NCBI GenBank assembly: GCA_041392505.1
Contig: JAWKLX010000045.1
Span: 11,000 to 74,999 of the forward strand
Source: UBA6168 sp041392505
GTDB lineage: Bacteria; Bacteroidota; Bacteroidia; Chitinophagales; Saprospiraceae
Direction of reading: 5' to 3'
DNA length: 64,000 nt
Shown here: in pieces, positions 35,721-45,248 of the stretch
Layout of the letters: each line of letters starts with the position of its first letter
Numbering within the stretch: position 1 is the first letter of the stretch
Position numbers and translations under genes: made by a program
Notes under the pieces: generated by a model
Databases searched by the model: none
Seen by the model: the letters and a program-made list of their open reading frames with translations, nothing else
What the model was told of the DNA's origin: nothing

Positions 35721-36851
35721 ATGAAAATAGCCATCATTGGTTCTGCATATCCCTTTCGTGGCGGCATCGCTAATTTTACCGACCGTTTGGCAAAGGCGTT
35801 TCAAGAGGAAGGGGAAGAAGTAACGATCTATACTTTTACCCTCCAATACCCTAATTTTTTATTTCCGGGAAAATCCCAGTATTCTGAAGACCCACCACCG
35901 AAGCATTTAAAAATTGAACAATGTATTAATTCTATTAATCCATTTAATTGGCTTTGGGTAGGGAATAAAATTAGAAAAGCAAGCCCTGATTTGGTAATCG
36001 TAAAATTTTGGTTGCCTTTTATGGGGCCGTGTTTTGGGACGATTTTGAGAATCGTAAAGCGCAACCGGCATTCCCGCATCATCAGTTTTGTGCACAATAT
36101 GATCCCCCACGAAAAAAGGCCGGGCGACCGCCTTTTTTCCAAATATTTTGTCAAACCCGTGGATGCTTTTTTAGCCATGTCCAATTCGGTACTGGAAGAT
36201 GTAGGGCAATTTGACAAAACAAAACCACGGGCAATTTCGCCGCACCCCTTATATGATAATTTTGGGGAAATAGAGCCGAGGGAAAAAGCGCTTGACCAAT
36301 TGGGGCTGGACAAAGATTTTCAATACATTTTATTTTTTGGGCTAATTAGGGCTTATAAAGGGTTGGACCTTTTGATACAAGCATTTGCTGATGAGCGGAT
36401 TAAAACGCAAAAAATAAAATTGATTATTGCGGGAGAATATTATGACCAAAAAGAAAAATACCAGCAATTAATTAAAGACAAAGGTATTTCTGAAAAAGTC
36501 ATCCAAGTCGATCATTTTATTCCTGACTCAGAAGTGGCTAATTATTTCAACGCCTGCGACCTGGTCGTTCAGCCTTATAAATCCGCCACTCAAAGCGGGG
36601 TAACTCAGATTGCCTACCATTTCAACAAACCCATGATCGTTACCGATGTGGGCGGGTTAAAAGAAATGTGCCCCGATGGAAAGGTCGGGTATGTCACCGA
36701 ACCTCAACCCAAAGCAATTGCCGATGCTATCCTGAAATTTTTCACGGACACCGACCGGGTGGAGATGACCGAAAATATTATCGGCGAAAAAGAAAAATAT
36801 AGTTGGGAAATATTGACAAGAGCAGTTTATACTTTGGCCCGTAAAATATGA
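35721..36851 (+). CDS. GT4 family glycosyltransferase
   Basis: Protein of 376 aa with GT-B fold. The N-terminal domain opens IAIIGSAYPFRGGIANFTDRLAKAF, the G-G-I loop of family-4 enzymes. The C-terminal donor domain has YILFFGLIRAYKGLDLLIQAF, LIIAGEYYD and the nucleotide-sugar motif CDLVVQPYKSATQSGVTQIAYHFNKPMIVTDVGGLKEM, in which the E-x7-E is degenerate (Q-S-A-T-Q-S-G). It transfers a sugar from a nucleotide donor to a glycan or lipid acceptor. Linked to the YdjC-like gene on the same strand. Confidence 0.92.
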   Translation: MKIAIIGSAYPFRGGIANFTDRLAKAFQEEGEEVTIYTFTLQYPNFLFPGKSQYSEDPPPKHLKIEQCINSINPFNWLWVGNKIRKASPDLVIVKFWLPFMGPCFGTILRIVKRNRHSRIISFVHNMIPHEKRPGDRLFSKYFVKPVDAFLAMSNSVLEDVGQFDKTKPRAISPHPLYDNFGEIEPREKALDQLGLDKDFQYILFFGLIRAYKGLDLLIQAFADERIKTQKIKLIIAGEYYDQKEKYQQLIKDKGISEKVIQVDHFIPDSEVANYFNACDLVVQPYKSATQSGVTQIAYHFNKPMIVTDVGGLKEMCPDGKVGYVTEPQPKAIADAILKFFTDTDRVEMTENIIGEKEKYSWEILTRAVYTLARKI

Positions 36852-37096
36852 TTTTTCTCATCCTATCTTTTTATAAAACCCATCATTAGTTATCTCAGCT
36901 TCCTTTATTTTTTCCATAGAATTATTTATAACAATGGTTTTAAGCAAACTTTAACCATTGCAAACAAACCAATAACGAGGGGCCATCAGTTTATATAGGT
37001 GTCAACAGTAGGCACAATAACTTGAACATTCAACGCTTAATCCATTTATATATATGATAAAACTTTTCCGCTATTTTCACTAAAACCTAAGTTAAC

Positions 37097-40000
37097 ATGC
37101 GAAGAATAGCTTTTTTACTGTCCAGTTTATTCATGCTGGTCATTTGGATAAACCCTATACAAGCACAATATTTTGGCCGCAACAAACCCCGCTACGAGAA
37201 CTTTGATTTCAAAGTCCTACAGACACCTCATTTCGAAATTTATTACTACCTCGATAATCCTGAATTGGTCGAATACCTGGCCAACCAAACGGAACATTGG
37301 TACCAAGTACACCAGGCTGCACTCATCGATACTTTTTCCAGTAAAAACCCGCTGATCCTTTATAACGACCACGCAGATTTTCAGCAGACCAATACGGTAG
37401 GCGGGAGTATCGGTGTGGGTACTGGCGGTGTGACCGAAGGGCTCAAAAACAGGGTTATCATGCCGATAGCCATGTCCAATGCGCAGACGAAGCACGTGCT
37501 GGGGCACGAGCTGGTACACGCCTTCCAATATGACATCGTCATCAACGGCGATAGCACCAACATTCGCAACCTGGGCAACTTGCCGCTCTGGATGATCGAG
37601 GGATTGGCCGAGTACATGTCTATCGGGCGAGTGGATGCCAATACTTCTTTATGGATGCGGGATGCCGTGCTCCACGACCAAGTCCCTTCCATCAAAGATT
37701 TGAGTAACCCGAAATATTTCCCCTACCGCTGGGGGCAAGCATTTTGGGCTTTTATTACAGGTTTAAAAGGGGATGAAATTATTGCCCCGCTGTTCCGTTC
37801 GACTGCTAAATATGGGCTAGACGTAGCCATCAAAAAAGAGTTGGGCATGGATCAAAAAGCCCTGTCCGAGCTCTGGGTCAACGCGATCAAGAATCATTAT
37901 TCCCCATTTTTAGGGGATAAAAAAGAAGATCTTGTTGGCAAACCTCTGATCACAAAAGAGAATGATGGGGGCCGCATCAATATCGGGCCTGCACTTAGCC
38001 CAAACGGCAAGTATGTCGCTTTCCTTTCGGAAAGAGGATTGTTTAGCATTGACCTTTACATTGCCGATGCCATCACAGGTGAGGTAATTGGAAATATTCA
38101 CAGTGCTACCAAAAGTGGCCATTTGGACGACCTGAATTTTATTGAAAGCGCCGGCACCTGGTCACCCAAAAGCGACCAGCTTGCTTTTGTAGGGGTCAAA
38201 AAAGGATCGAATGTCCTTGTCATCAAAAATTTAAAGGGCAAACTAATTGAGTCGTTTGACATACCGGGCCTACCTGCTTTCAGCAACCCCACCTGGTCGC
38301 CAGATGGTAAAAGCATTGTGGTGGCTGGTTTGAAAAATGGGCAGGTGGATTTGTACCAAGTCATTTTGCGAAATAAAAAAGTAGTGCAACTCACCAATGA
38401 CAAATATGCTGAAATGTTGCCGGCATGGAGTGAAGATGGCAGGTTCCTGGCTTTTGCAACCGATCAGTTGAGCATGCAAAGAGATGATAGCCGCTGGACG
38501 TTCAACCTCGCCCTGATGGATTTTTCCGTATCCGTCAATGACCTGCCGGACGTCCGTCAAATTGATGTTTTCCAGGGAGCGGACAACCTCAACCCTATTT
38601 TCGACAACGAGGGCAACCTGCTTTTCCTGAGCGACCGGGACGGCTTCCGCAATTTGTACAAATATGATCTGGAGACGGGCAAAGTTTTCCAACAAACCAA
38701 ATTCCTGACTGGCATCACGGGCATCACACCGTATGCTCCAGCGATCACCGCTTCTGTCAAGGAGAGTAAGGATCGGATTTTATTTACCCATTACTCACAG
38801 GGAAAATACAACATCTACCGGGCCAAGTCTGAGCAATTTTTAAATGAAGAAGTATCAGCTGATAGTGTGGATTTGGCAGCGGCAACCTTGCCGAAAGTGG
38901 ATCCGGAAGCCACGGATGTGATTGCTATCAATTTACCAAAAATAGACAAGCTGGCAACCATCCCAGCCGCTGAACTGAAAAGCAAAACTTACCAGCCAAA
39001 ATTCAAATTGGACTACATTGGTGGTAGCGCCGGCGTGGGAATTGGCACGAGCCAAGCCTATGGCGGCACCACAACTGGATTGGCTGGTGGCGTGGACATG
39101 CTTTTTGGTGACATGCTCGGCGACCACCAATTGTATTCGAGTGTTTTCCTCAACGGGGAAATTTATGACTTCGGCGCTTCGGTCGCTTATTTGAACAGAA
39201 AGAAACGGTTTAATTGGGGCGTTGGGTTTTCGCACCTCCCCTTCTCCAGCGGCCGGTTTGGCTATGCTGGCATCGGCCCGCTGCCAGGCAGCGACAACCC
39301 AGACCTGCAGTTCGACCACTATATTCTCGACCGAGTCCGGACGTTTGAGGAAAAATTGAGCGTTTTTGCGCAGTATCCGTTTTCCAAAACTACCCGTTTG
39401 GAGGGCGGCCTTTCGCTCGCCTCCTATTCAAACCGGGTAGACCGCTACGACCAATATTATGATGCATTGGGCCGGCTTATTTATCAAGAGCGGGAAAAAG
39501 TTGATCCAGCGGATGTTGGCCTGAATCTGTTCGCTGGCCAACTCGCATCGGCCAACATGGCGCTCGTGGGCGACAACTCTTATTTTGGCATTGCCTCGCC
39601 CATCAAGGGCTATCGGTACCGGATCGGGGTGGAACGGTACATCGGCGATTTTGACTTTACCAGTTTGACCATTGATGGTCGAAAATATGTCCATTTGAAA
39701 CCAGTGACCTTGGCCGCCCGTGCCATGCACATTGGCCGATACGGCAGCGATGCCAACCGCTTTTCGGATATATTTATTGGCTATCCTTGGTACATGCGTG
39801 GGTACGAGTTCAATGCTGCGAACGACATTTTGCAACAAAACAAAAGATCGATCGATGAGCTGTTCGGGAGCAAAGCCCTGATCACCAATTTTGAAATACG
39901 GATGCCGTTTACCGGACCGGAAGGATTGTCGGCCATCAAATCCAACTGGATGTTTACCGAACTGGCTTTATTCGTGGACGGCGGTTTGACGTGGGATACA

Positions 40001-40177
40001 TTTGACAGCGGCAGCGACAGCAACTTGCGGGAGTTTGATTTCAACCCCTTGTTCAGTGCTGGAGCCTCCCTGCGGATCAACATGTTCGGTGCGCTGATTT
40101 TGGAACCGTATTATGCCTTCCCATTGATGTCGGAAACGAAAGGGGTATTTGGGTTGAATATCGTACCGGGATGGTAG
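37097..40177 (+). CDS. Secreted peptidase-like / TolB-type propeller / outer-membrane barrel fusion
   Basis: Protein of 1026 aa. The signal peptide ends near NPIQAQ. Residues 40-270 form a gluzincin-like peptidase (peptidase MA type) with zinc motif HELVH at 137-141 and a downstream Glu pair in WMIEGLAEYMS (168, 172). Residues 290-600 are WD40/TolB-like propeller blades (ALSPNGKYVAFLSERG, TWSPKSDQLAFVG, TWSPDGKSIVVAG, AWSEDGRFLAFATDQ). From about 640 to the end, alternating aromatic strands and a final FGLNIVPGW suggest a beta-barrel in the outer membrane (ERYIGDFDFTSLTIDG, YPWYMRGYEFNA resemble the BamA/surface-antigen barrel). Function unknown; an intact catalytic site suggests cell-surface proteolysis. 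Confidence 0.85.
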   Translation: MRRIAFLLSSLFMLVIWINPIQAQYFGRNKPRYENFDFKVLQTPHFEIYYYLDNPELVEYLANQTEHWYQVHQAALIDTFSSKNPLILYNDHADFQQTNTVGGSIGVGTGGVTEGLKNRVIMPIAMSNAQTKHVLGHELVHAFQYDIVINGDSTNIRNLGNLPLWMIEGLAEYMSIGRVDANTSLWMRDAVLHDQVPSIKDLSNPKYFPYRWGQAFWAFITGLKGDEIIAPLFRSTAKYGLDVAIKKELGMDQKALSELWVNAIKNHYSPFLGDKKEDLVGKPLITKENDGGRINIGPALSPNGKYVAFLSERGLFSIDLYIADAITGEVIGNIHSATKSGHLDDLNFIESAGTWSPKSDQLAFVGVKKGSNVLVIKNLKGKLIESFDIPGLPAFSNPTWSPDGKSIVVAGLKNGQVDLYQVILRNKKVVQLTNDKYAEMLPAWSEDGRFLAFATDQLSMQRDDSRWTFNLALMDFSVSVNDLPDVRQIDVFQGADNLNPIFDNEGNLLFLSDRDGFRNLYKYDLETGKVFQQTKFLTGITGITPYAPAITASVKESKDRILFTHYSQGKYNIYRAKSEQFLNEEVSADSVDLAAATLPKVDPEATDVIAINLPKIDKLATIPAAELKSKTYQPKFKLDYIGGSAGVGIGTSQAYGGTTTGLAGGVDMLFGDMLGDHQLYSSVFLNGEIYDFGASVAYLNRKKRFNWGVGFSHLPFSSGRFGYAGIGPLPGSDNPDLQFDHYILDRVRTFEEKLSVFAQYPFSKTTRLEGGLSLASYSNRVDRYDQYYDALGRLIYQEREKVDPADVGLNLFAGQLASANMALVGDNSYFGIASPIKGYRYRIGVERYIGDFDFTSLTIDGRKYVHLKPVTLAARAMHIGRYGSDANRFSDIFIGYPWYMRGYEFNAANDILQQNKRSIDELFGSKALITNFEIRMPFTGPEGLSAIKSNWMFTELALFVDGGLTWDTFDSGSDSNLREFDFNPLFSAGASLRINMFGALILEPYYAFPLMSETKGVFGLNIVPGW

Positions 40178-40201
40178 TTTTGATTAAGAAAAATTTTCTT
40201 T

Positions 40202-40245
40202 AAGCCCCCAAGCTTCCTGTTACAAAAGGTTGGGGGCTTTTTTTA
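40202..40245 (+). terminator. Intrinsic terminator
   Basis: AAGCCCCCAA...TTGGGGGCTT followed by a T run, 25 nt after the 40177 stop. Confidence 0.72.
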
Positions 40246-40284
40246 AATACTATATATTTGTCTTCTATCAAATGCAAAAAGTTC

Positions 40285-40692
40285 ATGTCAATTAATCTTC
40301 AGATATCAAAAGAACTGGAAGAACTGCTTCAAAAAGAAGCAAGTAAGAAAGGAATGCAGTTGGATTCCTTTCTGTCAAAATTTTTAGAAAACAGTTTTTT
40401 AAATAAAAAAAATAAAAGCAGGCTGTCTGCCAAAGAATCCGACCTGCTCCAAAAAATTAATGAAGGCTTTTCAAATGAGTTTTGGAGCCGCTACAAAAGT
40501 TTAGTCCGAAAAAGACAACGAGAAGAATTAACTCCTTCTGAAATGGAAGAATTAATAGGAATGACAGATAAATTAGAATCGTCCAACGTAGAAAGACTAA
40601 CCTACCTAAGCGAGCTTGCCAGAATTAAAAAGACCACCCTACCCGTTTTAATGAAAGACTTGGGCATTCAACCAGTCCCAATCGATCAATAA
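40285..40692 (+). CDS. Small charged helical protein upstream of an HNH nuclease
   Basis: Protein of 135 aa from the ATG at 40285. The N-terminus INLQISKELEELLQKEASKKGMQLDSFLSKFLENSF reads as a ribbon-helix-helix-like segment (beta strand followed by two helices, as in MetJ/Arc-type DNA-binding proteins). The rest is helical and charged. The HNH gene starts 10 nt after its stop. The pairing looks like an antitoxin or accessory protein with a nuclease, but the family was not recognised and no toxicity evidence exists. Confidence 0.65.
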   Translation: MSINLQISKELEELLQKEASKKGMQLDSFLSKFLENSFLNKKNKSRLSAKESDLLQKINEGFSNEFWSRYKSLVRKRQREELTPSEMEELIGMTDKLESSNVERLTYLSELARIKKTTLPVLMKDLGIQPVPIDQ

Positions 40693-40702
40693 AAACTCCT
40701 GT

Positions 40703-41119
40703 ATGAATTTGAAGGAAAAAGTAAGGAGCAATGCCTTTGGCTGTTGTGAATATTGTCTTTCTCAGGAGGATTACTCACCTGATTCTTTTTCCTTGGAGCA
40801 TATAAACCCTATTTCTAAAAGTGGCCAAACCGTTTTTCAAAACCTTGCTTTTTCATGTCAAGGTTGTAACAATAGAAAATATACATTTATTGAATGGGCT
40901 GACCCTTTATCAGGCAATATATTTCCTTTATATAATCCAAGAAAGGATGTTTGGTCAGATCATTTTAAATGGGCGGACGACTACCTAATAATTATTGGCC
41001 TTTCACCTATTGGGAGGGCTACCATAGATAAACTTCAATTAAACCGAAAAAATGTTGTCAATCTGAGAAAGGTATTAATCGCTTCAAACCTTCACCCACC
41101 TATTGTTAGCACAGAATAA
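40703..41119 (+). CDS. HNH endonuclease
   Basis: Protein of 138 aa. The zinc-coordinating pair CEYC near residue 15 and a second pair CQGC near 55 bracket the catalytic core: FSLEHINPISKSGQTVFQNLAFSCQGCNNRK, with H in LEHI, N in QNL and N in CNNRK. This is the compact free-standing HNH nuclease found in many Bacteroidota and cyanobacteria. It cuts DNA non-specifically or at structured sites. It forms a two-gene unit with the upstream small helical protein. It could be a selfish nuclease or a toxin-like effector. Confidence 0.86.
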   Translation: MNLKEKVRSNAFGCCEYCLSQEDYSPDSFSLEHINPISKSGQTVFQNLAFSCQGCNNRKYTFIEWADPLSGNIFPLYNPRKDVWSDHFKWADDYLIIIGLSPIGRATIDKLQLNRKNVVNLRKVLIASNLHPPIVSTE

Positions 41120-41215
41120 ATCTATCAAATTGATTTAATTTTTTTTTCCTGCACGTGAACCCTTCCCTCTAAGCGGTGTACAACCCCACATATTTCACCA
41201 AAAAAAGGAAGCAAT

Positions 41216-43148
41216 ATGAAATATTTGTTATCCATTATCATCCTTGTTATTTTTCTCCGACCAACGCTTTTGCCGCACCAAAAGCGGCGTCGGAACCGAT
41301 CAAGATTGAGCCGGATTACAAAGCCACTTACGACCATGCTTTTTATGCCGAGCAGGCCGAACTTTGGCGACAGGAAACAAAAACAACAAATAAAATGCAG
41401 AGGCTTGGATCAACTATTACCGGAGCAGCCCGCTACGCTAATATGTTCGTCGGAGGTATAAGGGCTGCCAAAAATATGATATGGATGGCATCGTCGGTAG
41501 CATGCCAACGGCGCTGGCCAATACATTTGAGTTCAATTACATCCGTTTTATCCATGAAAACAATTGGGACAAGCGCTACAACCATTTGCTGAAGGCGCAT
41601 GAGTTGGCTCCTGAAAGAACGGAGGCCTACATGGCACTTATCAACTATTATTTGTCGGAAGGCAATAGTGAAAAAATGGCTTACTACTGTAAGGCGTCGT
41701 TTGAGGCTGGCGAGTTTATGCCATCGATAATGGCATGGAATTACAACATGCTGGCTTCCATCGAAAAGGATGGCATTTTACTTACCCATGGCGATAACGA
41801 TACTTATCCGGCATGGGTTATTCAGTATGTTAAAAACACTCGTAAAGACGTCAAAGTCTTGAATGTCAACCTTTTGATGCATGATTCATATCGCCAGCGA
41901 GTATTTGAGGAAATGGGCCTCTCCCCTATTTCCGCCGCTGATTATCACGATTACCAAGACATGTACTTGGCCATCACCCGGCAAATTATACAGCAGTCTT
42001 CACACCCCGTTTACGTTGCGACCTCGGTGCCTGAATACATCCGAAAAGCATTGGGTGATAGCCTTTATTTAGTGGGGCTGGCGTTTAAATATTCCAGTGA
42101 GCCATTCGATAACCTCGCTTTTTTGAAAAACAACTACGAAAATAAATTCCTCAAAGACCATCTCTATATCCAATTAGAACCTGATACCGGCTCCAACGTG
42201 ATCGCCAACATGAACATGCACTACCTGCCTGCGATCATCCTTTTGAGAAACCATTTCCAAGATAGTGGTGAACAGGCCAAAGCGAGTGAAATGGAATCTA
42301 TGATCCGCAACATTGCCATGAAAGCGGGAAAAGAGGAGTTCATCGTCCAATATTTAGACTCCCCAACTGAGTTCGACAAGAATTTTGTCTCTGCCATTTC
42401 TATCAAAAAACTGCAAAAAGGTGTGGCCAAAATAAAGGGCAACCTTTATGCAGGCACAACAGAAGTAACCAACGAAGACTATGAAGCCTTTTTAATGGAT
42501 TTGGTAAAAAACCGGGAATTTGAACTGTTGGAAAAATGCAAAGCGCCCAAAACCGATTGGCGGAACTTGTTGCCCGCAAAATACCAGTCCCTCCCCGACA
42601 GTAAAGTTTTTGATCATGGCCACCCCGACGATGGCTTGGCTCCCGTGCAAAATATCAGCCACGAAGCTGCGCAGGAGTATTGCAAATGGATTACGAAGGT
42701 TTATAACAATTCCACCGACAAGAAGAAGGAATACGGCAAGGTTGAATTTCGCCTGCCAACTGAAGAGGAATGGGAATACGCTGCGCATGGAGGCCGCAAC
42801 GACGCCCCCTATCCGTATGGAGGCTATTATGTTCGCAATGAAAAAGGATGCTTCCTGTTTAATTCCAATGTATCAGAGGAAGAGCCTTGTGGCGATTGCG
42901 CTGATAAGGCAAAGATGCAAGCACACAACGATGGTGGCTTCTTCCCTGTCCATGCCGCTGCCTATTTTCCAAATGATTATGGATTGTACAATTGCAGTGG
43001 CAATGTAGCGGAAATGATTTCCGTTAAAGGCATAGCTAAAGGAGGAAGTTGGGAAGACCTACCCCAAGATGCCACTATTTACTCAAAGAAAAATTATGTG
43101 GAGCCAAGTCCTGCAATCGGTTTTAGGGTGTTTATGGAGGTGAAATAG
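41216..43148 (+). pseudogene. Secreted SUMF1-like (FGE-sulfatase domain) protein interrupted by two one-base frameshifts
   Basis: Three frames join into one protein of about 644 aa. The first gives MKYLLSIIILVIF; at the T run 41250-41254 a base is missing, and the next frame gives SPTNAFAAPKAASEPIKIEP (together a perfect signal peptide). Near 41478-41481 a second base is missing, and the third frame continues MDGIVGSMPTALANTFEFNY to 43148. The middle part is helical (TPR-like, NHLLKAHELAPERTEAYMAL). The C-terminal 250 residues are a SUMF1/FGE domain (FRLPTEEEWEYAAHGG, GLYNCSGNVAEMI, AIGFRVFMEV). The FGE active-site cysteines are absent, so like GldJ/GldK it is probably structural. A good RBS (AAAGGAAG) precedes 41216. 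Confidence 0.75.
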
Positions 43149-43149
43149 T

Positions 43150-43290
43150 TGATTCATGGTTACATGGTTACATGGTTACATGGATTGAAACAAAACACTG
43201 AATATGAAACAATGAAACCATGAATCAGTGAAACAATGAAACCATGAAACCATGAATCAATGAAACCATGAATCAATAGAACAAAAAATT
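43150..43290. repeat. Low-complexity ATGGTTAC / GAAACCATGAA repeats
   Basis: TACATGGT tandem copies on the left and about six AA(C/T)CATGAAT/AATGAAACC copies on the right form a self-complementary intergenic stretch between the SUMF1-like gene and the sigma factor gene, comparable to 27633-27696. The irregular units and lack of spacers exclude a CRISPR array. Confidence 0.6.
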
Positions 43291-43326
43291 ATCAAACAGA
43301 TAAATCAAATACACGACGAAGAATTG

Positions 43327-43845
43327 ATGCGCCGCACAGCAGATGGTTGCGAGCGGTCGTTCAGCGAACTATATGACCGTTATGGCCAACGTATGCATAA
43401 TTATTTTTACCGCATGCTTTGGCAGGATGTAAGAATTGCAGAAGATTTTACGCAAGATTTATTCTTGAAAATAATTGAAAAGCGTGCCTATTACGACCCC
43501 GAAAAACGCTTTTCAACTTGGATATATACCGTTGCGGGCAATATGGTAAAAAATGAATACCGCAGGGTCAGCCGCAAAAAACCGTTGCCTGAAATGAAAG
43601 ATATTTTGGAAGAAAATTTTTCCGAAAACATCGATAATGTTGTATTTGAAAACCAATTAAATAAAGCACTTGACAATTTGGATGACGTCCAAAAACAATG
43701 TTTCATTTTACGTTATCAGGAAGAAATGAGTATGAAAGAAATTGCTGATATTATCGGCTGCCCCGAAGGCACCGTAAAATCAAGGTTATTTTATACCGTA
43801 AAAAAACTGGCAAATAATCTCCGGGTATTCGCTGGGGTATTTTAA
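43327..43845 (+). CDS. ECF-type RNA polymerase sigma factor
   Basis: Protein of 172 aa. Sigma region 2: FSELYDRYGQRMHNYFYRML, then QDVRIAEDFTQDLFLKI (the D-x-x-Q core-binding motif) and FSTWIYTVAGNMVKNEYRR. Region 4: LDDVQKQCFILRYQEEMSMKEIADIIGCPEGTVKSRLFYTVKKL, a helix-turn-helix for -35 recognition. The frame is open upstream to 43258 without an ATG (NQIHDEELM precedes), so the true start could be a rare codon; 43327 is the first ATG. Followed 74 nt later by a membrane anti-sigma-like gene, so this is a typical sigma/anti-sigma pair. Confidence 0.92.
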   Translation: MRRTADGCERSFSELYDRYGQRMHNYFYRMLWQDVRIAEDFTQDLFLKIIEKRAYYDPEKRFSTWIYTVAGNMVKNEYRRVSRKKPLPEMKDILEENFSENIDNVVFENQLNKALDNLDDVQKQCFILRYQEEMSMKEIADIIGCPEGTVKSRLFYTVKKLANNLRVFAGVF

Positions 43846-43848
43846 CGA

Positions 43849-43900
43849 TGTATTGGTTTATAGGTATATCCGTATATCGGTACGCCTATAAACCAATACA
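43849..43900. terminator. Hairpin between sigma and anti-sigma genes
   Basis: TGTATTGGTTTATAGG pairs with CCTATAAACCAATACA around an AT-rich loop. It may attenuate transcription between the sigma and anti-sigma genes. Confidence 0.5.
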
Positions 43901-43919
43901 GCGATAGACCTAAATAATT

Positions 43920-44564
43920 ATGGAAAAAAAATTAGAGCAATTATTATTGGAAAAAAAATTCCAAGCGCTCACCGCCGAAGAAAAATATTATGTAACGGAA
44001 AAAATAGAGGAAGCCGAATATGATCGACTGCATTTATTTTTAAAAGAAAGTAAAAAATCGTTACAAAATACGCCAGCAATAAATACTGCATTAAAAAACA
44101 ATTTATTGACTGCTTTCCGCCAGCAACATATAAATAATACACACAAGCGACAACCAGCTATTGTGCGACTAATGCGGCACCGCATTCCAGCATGGCAGGC
44201 AGCTGCAGTCATCGCATTGTTGTTGAGCGTTCATTTTTGGGTACAAAAAGATCCTATTATAATTGAAAAGCCAGAAACGGTTTATGTGCATTCGACGGAC
44301 ACGATCTATAAAGAAGTCTCCATGCCGGTACCAACTACAGAAAACCCAGCAACTAAGCCACCGTCCCGAATTAATGTAAAACCAACATCCAAATCCAGCC
44401 CTTGGAAAAACGAAGAAGCTATTGTCGCTTCGGCAGATTCCGCTTCGCTTAAATATGAAGCCGCCCAGGTCCCCGACAGTTTCAACTTAATGGTTTCTCA
44501 CCCACGTGGAAAATCTGCCACACAGACTGCTGATCTATGGCATTTATTGGAAGAGGTTTATTAA
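43920..44564 (+). CDS. Putative membrane anti-sigma factor
   Basis: Protein of 214 aa. The cytosolic N-terminal 85 residues are charged helices (LEQLLLEKKFQALTAEEKYYV), followed by one membrane segment (IPAWQAAAVIALLLSVHFWV, about residues 83-102). A periplasmic Pro/Thr-rich tail comes next (PVPTTENPATKPPSRINV). This one-helix layout directly after an ECF sigma gene is that of an anti-sigma factor, although no zinc-binding anti-sigma motif (HxxxCxxC) is present. The assignment rests on position and topology only. A terminator follows at 44591. Confidence 0.62.
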   Translation: MEKKLEQLLLEKKFQALTAEEKYYVTEKIEEAEYDRLHLFLKESKKSLQNTPAINTALKNNLLTAFRQQHINNTHKRQPAIVRLMRHRIPAWQAAAVIALLLSVHFWVQKDPIIIEKPETVYVHSTDTIYKEVSMPVPTTENPATKPPSRINVKPTSKSSPWKNEEAIVASADSASLKYEAAQVPDSFNLMVSHPRGKSATQTADLWHLLEEVY

Positions 44565-44590
44565 AGTTTGATTTAAAATAAAATATCACG

Positions 44591-44626
44591 AAAGCCCTGT
44601 AAAATAAGTGTTTTACAGGGCTTTTT
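44591..44626 (+). terminator. Intrinsic terminator
   Basis: AAAGCCCTGTAAAA and TTTTACAGGGCTTTTT form a hairpin with a T run, 27 nt after the anti-sigma gene. Confidence 0.72.
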
Positions 44627-44649
44627 ATTTACAATAAAACAATTCAATA

Positions 44650-44667
44650 TAACCATTTTCGGTTATA
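44650..44667. promoter_or_regulatory. 18-bp dyad TAACC-N6-GGTTA, candidate operator (copy 1)
   Basis: TAACCATTTTCGGTTATA occurs identically at 47512-47529. The 5-bp half-sites are inverted around a 6-bp spacer, the usual shape of a dimeric regulator site. TAATACC follows 52 nt after its start here. Confidence 0.55.
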
Positions 44668-44899
44668 AAAAATTACGGAAAACGGTCTGTTCTTGCCTAC
44701 CTAATACCTTCACCTTTGTCCTGACAATTCGAGCAAATAAAATGCTTTCAGGTTTTAAAAAAAACAATTGCTAAAGTCATAAGCCGCTTTTTTCACTACT
44801 TGAAACCTACCTGACCTACCGGGACATTTTGCCGAATATTTTTTCACCCCTTCTGAACGGGCTAAACTGCCCGGTATCGGAACAATATTTTTATGCCTT

Positions 44900-45247
44900 A
44901 TGAAAAAATTATTTTCAGCCCTTCTCCTGACCGTTTCCATTACGATTGGATTTTCGTTCACCCCTAATTACTTAACCACCTGTACTGCTCCACAAAATGT
45001 AGCAATCACTTCCATCAACGGAGGAGATATTTCTTTCGATTGGGATAATTGCACTGGAGGATGCACGGAATATAAAGTAAAATTTTATCGCTATGAAGAC
45101 AGTTATTCAAGCGGAACTTATTTAACTTCCAGTTCGGCATTTTCCTTTTCTAATTTACCTGATGGGACGTATGATTTTTACTTTGCAACGGTTTGCGATG
45201 GGCAGGCAAGTTCATTTATTATAATTGAAGAGACTATTTCCAATTAA
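44900..45247 (+). CDS. Small secreted fibronectin-III-like protein
   Basis: Protein of 115 aa with a signal peptide (MKKLFSALLLTVSITIGFSF). The mature part has the strand pattern and Cys pairs of a small beta-sandwich: APQNVAITSINGGDISFDWDNC, EYKVKFYRYED, SFSNLPDGTYDFYFATVC. The final motif (L.DGTYDFYF) is the FN3-type G strand. No family assigned; function unknown. It has its own regulatory dyad at 44650. Its stop lies 2 nt from the stop of the convergent gene at 45249. Confidence 0.7.
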   Translation: MKKLFSALLLTVSITIGFSFTPNYLTTCTAPQNVAITSINGGDISFDWDNCTGGCTEYKVKFYRYEDSYSSGTYLTSSSAFSFSNLPDGTYDFYFATVCDGQASSFIIIEETISN

Positions 45248-45248
45248 C

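Larger units (their letters stand above)
44565..44899 (+). promoter_or_regulatory. Intergenic region with terminator, 18-bp dyad and leader before the 44900 gene
   Basis: 335 nt. It holds a terminator (44591-44626) and an operator-like dyad (44650-44667). TAATACC follows at 44702 and CACCTTTG at 44711-44718, the latter close to the TAnnTTTG -7 consensus. No gene is visible in the remaining leader. Confidence 0.5.

Noticed and set aside
43150..43290. Short repeated units resembling a degenerate CRISPR array
   Set aside because: Units are 8-12 nt, irregular and without unique spacers, and no cas genes are present; it is simple-sequence DNA with dyad symmetry.
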